Below, in pieces: positions 53,629 through 55,173 of a stretch of 55,173 nt of DNA. Within the stretch, counting starts at the first letter, position 1, and each line of letters opens with the position of its first letter. Origin of the DNA: Prevotella sp. (GTDB lineage: Bacteria > Bacteroidota > Bacteroidia > Bacteroidales > Bacteroidaceae); NCBI GenBank assembly GCA_016901395.1, contig JAEAMQ010000001.1:1-55173 (forward strand). Direction: 5' to 3'. The notes under the pieces are model-generated. The model saw only the letters and a list, made by a program, of their open reading frames with translations. It ran no database searches and had not been told where the DNA came from. Position numbers and translations under genes: made by a program.

Positions 53629-54507
53629 CTACCGCCGTATGAAGTTAGCGCGCACAGGCTTCACCTCCCCCTGTCTTATCTCCATGGGGGTGCCGCCAAG
53701 ATGCACCTTACAGAATGCCGACATGCGTTGTTGCGATGAGAAATGCAGGCGACGCGTAATGCTGATGAGCGGCTCCTCGGTGTAGTAGAGTGCCTTGAAC
53801 AGCAGGTTACATTTCATGTGGATGGCCCAGCATTTGGGCGACTCATTGAAAGTCTCGCGAAATCGGCGCAGGAAGGTCGACCGACTCATGTTCAGGCGCT
53901 TGGCCATACTCTCCACCGTCAGAAAGAGGTTTGACATCCCCATCACCTTCCCATAAAACGACCGACCGGTGCGATAGATCGGTGCCAGCAGGTCGCGCAG
54001 CTGCTCCTGGCTGTAGTAGGAAGAGAGCAGGGCGGTGAGCTCCTGCTGCTTGATGTAGCTGATGTCATGGGTAAACTTGCGGTCTTCGATATACGCCGCT
54101 ATCTGCTGGGAGAAGAGCTGGAGGATGGGAACGATGGGCTGCACATGGAGCCGGTGGTCGTCGACCGGCAGATTGTCGCGCGACTCACTGTTGAGGATGC
54201 TCTCACAAAACGACATGTTGTCGCCGATGACATAGAGAAACACGGCCGTGGTGTCTTCCAGCGTCTCTATCACATGATGGATGTTGGTGGGGAAAGCCGC
54301 CATGTGGCCTCCCTCGAGAGTGATAGGGTCGAGGTCCTCACCCCAGATATGCACCTTTCCCGAAATGAGAAAAGCGATGGTAGACACCGAATAGTCAAAA
54401 TAATCCTGCGCTCCTTTGGGCGCTCTTACAAATCCAAACCCCATCCGAATCACTTCGTTGGGATCGCTGTTGAAGTCAGCTTCTTTAAAATACAATGGAT
54501 GCATCAT
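53629..54507 (-). CDS. AraC-family transcriptional regulator
   Basis: The 292-residue protein has an N-terminal cupin-like sensing part (~30-110, VSTIAFLISGKVHIWGEDLD, GGHMAAFPTNIHHVIE) and a C-terminal AraC DNA-binding domain (~195-290, TVESMAKRLNMSRSTFLRRF, SPKCWAIHMKCNLL, ISITRRLHFSSQQRMSAFCK). The second helix-turn-helix ends HLGGTPMEIR, a small departure from the usual GxSPxxYR. ATG codons at 54507 and 54504 are both possible. A TATCTTTG -7 box lies on the minus strand at 54613-54620. The gene is alone and framed by ~290-bp inverted repeats. Ligand and targets unknown. Confidence 0.88.
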   Translation of the reverse strand: MMHPLYFKEADFNSDPNEVIRMGFGFVRAPKGAQDYFDYSVSTIAFLISGKVHIWGEDLDPITLEGGHMAAFPTNIHHVIETLEDTTAVFLYVIGDNMSFCESILNSESRDNLPVDDHRLHVQPIVPILQLFSQQIAAYIEDRKFTHDISYIKQQELTALLSSYYSQEQLRDLLAPIYRTGRSFYGKVMGMSNLFLTVESMAKRLNMSRSTFLRRFRETFNESPKCWAIHMKCNLLFKALYYTEEPLISITRRLHFSSQQRMSAFCKVHLGGTPMEIRQGEVKPVRANFIRR

Positions 54508-54612
54508 AATGTTTCTGTTTTTGTCGCCGGCCCGATTTCCCACAGTTTACAGGGCCGTGAGAGCGCAGCCGGCAAGGGCACACCAATAGTGTTTGCCGCC
54601 AATGCCGATACG

Positions 54613-54620
54613 CAAAGATA
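54613..54620 (-). promoter_or_regulatory. -7 box of the AraC gene
   Basis: TATCTTTG on the minus strand, matching TAnnTTTG, 106 bp before the start codon. No clear -33 box. Confidence 0.45.
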
Positions 54621-54784
54621 ATAAATAATCGGCTCATAATCTAAATTTCTCCCCCAAAAATGAGTCGCCGTGCCATCGTTTCCGCCAGATGGCGGGCTCA
54701 TCCGAACAGCTGACACTCGCCCATGCCTGTGGTTTTTTCTCTCGCGGATGACGCGGATGGGTGTGGATGGGCTTGCGCGGTGAT

Positions 54785-55095
54785 TTTTTTCTCGCAATAA
54801 ACGCAATGAACGCAATTTATTATCTCGCAGATGACGCAGATACCACAGATTGGCTCGCGCGGTGATTTTTTGAACAACGGGTTTTATTGAAATTATGTTT
54901 TTTTGAACAACGGATTTAGCGGATGAAACAGAAACCATCCGGCACATTTTGATTTCGCAGAGGGCCGCCAGCGGCCTGCGGATCGCACGGAAACCTGCCC
55001 ACCCTGTTCTACCGTATGCTTCTCGGATGAATGCTCCCTGCTTTCCAAAGTACATCACAACCCATTATTGTTTTTCATTGTTCTCATCTGTGGTT
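54785..55095 (-). repeat. Large inverted repeat, right copy
   Basis: Reverse complement of 52828-53115, including the AACCACAGATGA start (55084-55095) and the CCGTTGTTCAAAAAA pair. It carries a few small indels relative to the left copy. The end of the window (55096-55173) begins another CTACGAATTACA array, cut by the window edge. No gene in 54621-55173. Confidence 0.85.
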
Positions 55096-55173
55096 AATAA
55101 CAACTATCGAATAGTATCATCGTAAAATAAAGACATAGTAACATAATAACATTTTGACTACTACGAATTACAT

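Overview
The window looks like chromosome of a Bacteroidales bacterium, most likely Prevotellaceae. The grounds are: Bacteroidetes-type promoters (TTTG, 19-20 bp, TAnnTTTG) before many genes; a type IX-like C-terminal sorting tail on a giant pectin lyase; a SusR/HTCS-style membrane regulator; a YG-rich Wzc kinase; and protein families typical of the order (DUF4924, RIC-LuxR regulators, RhlE-RRM pair). Genes are GC-rich, while the long gaps are AT-richer and packed with many families of short repeats. No rRNA, tRNA, transposase, phage gene or CRISPR array was recognised.

Layout. 1-960: repeat-rich gap (44-bp tandem array and palindromes). 0.96-5.5 kb: secreted rhamnogalacturonan lyase. 5.9-7.6 kb: membrane FMN/Fe-S protein and nitroreductase. 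7.65-8.65 kb: hairpin repeats. 8.7-12.5 kb: lipoprotein, hybrid cluster protein (hcp), secondary alcohol dehydrogenase. 12.7-20.1 kb (minus): RF3, DUF4924, LysE exporter, regulatory-domain outer-surface protein, ClC-CBS channel, YrdC/Sua5. 20.5 kb: ROK glucokinase. 21.5-23.5 kb: dense repeats, including a 265-bp tandem array. 23.6-28.7 kb (minus): fmt, HAD protein, Wzc-like tyrosine kinase, rmlA. 29.2-32.1 kb (plus): unknown protein, coiled-coil protein, zapA, rny, strong terminator. 32.3-35.6 kb: secreted unknown, a frameshifted remnant, DEAD-box helicase, RRM protein. 36.7-38.5 kb: two paralogous LuxR-type regulators, one with a YtfE-like di-iron domain, the other with a receiver lacking its phospho-acceptor. 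38.5-43.7 kb: a histidine-kinase-less hybrid regulator divergent from a GH28 pectinase. 43.8-51.6 kb: complete trp operon in the order D-C-F-A-B-E-G behind a leader peptide with three Trp codons and an attenuator. 51.6-55.2 kb: composite repeat arrays and an AraC regulator lying between ~290-bp inverted repeats.

How it works together. The PL11-like lyase, the GH28 enzyme and the sensor regulator point to pectin use. hcp, the RIC-LuxR regulator, the FMN/Fe-S protein and the nitroreductase fit anaerobic redox and nitrosative stress. The trp operon is biosynthetic and apparently controlled by classical ribosome-mediated attenuation. The most unusual features are the trp leader, the permuted trp order with repeat DNA translated inside several trp genes, the kinase-less hybrid regulator, the RIC-LuxR/pseudo-receiver pair, and the AraC gene inside large inverted repeats.
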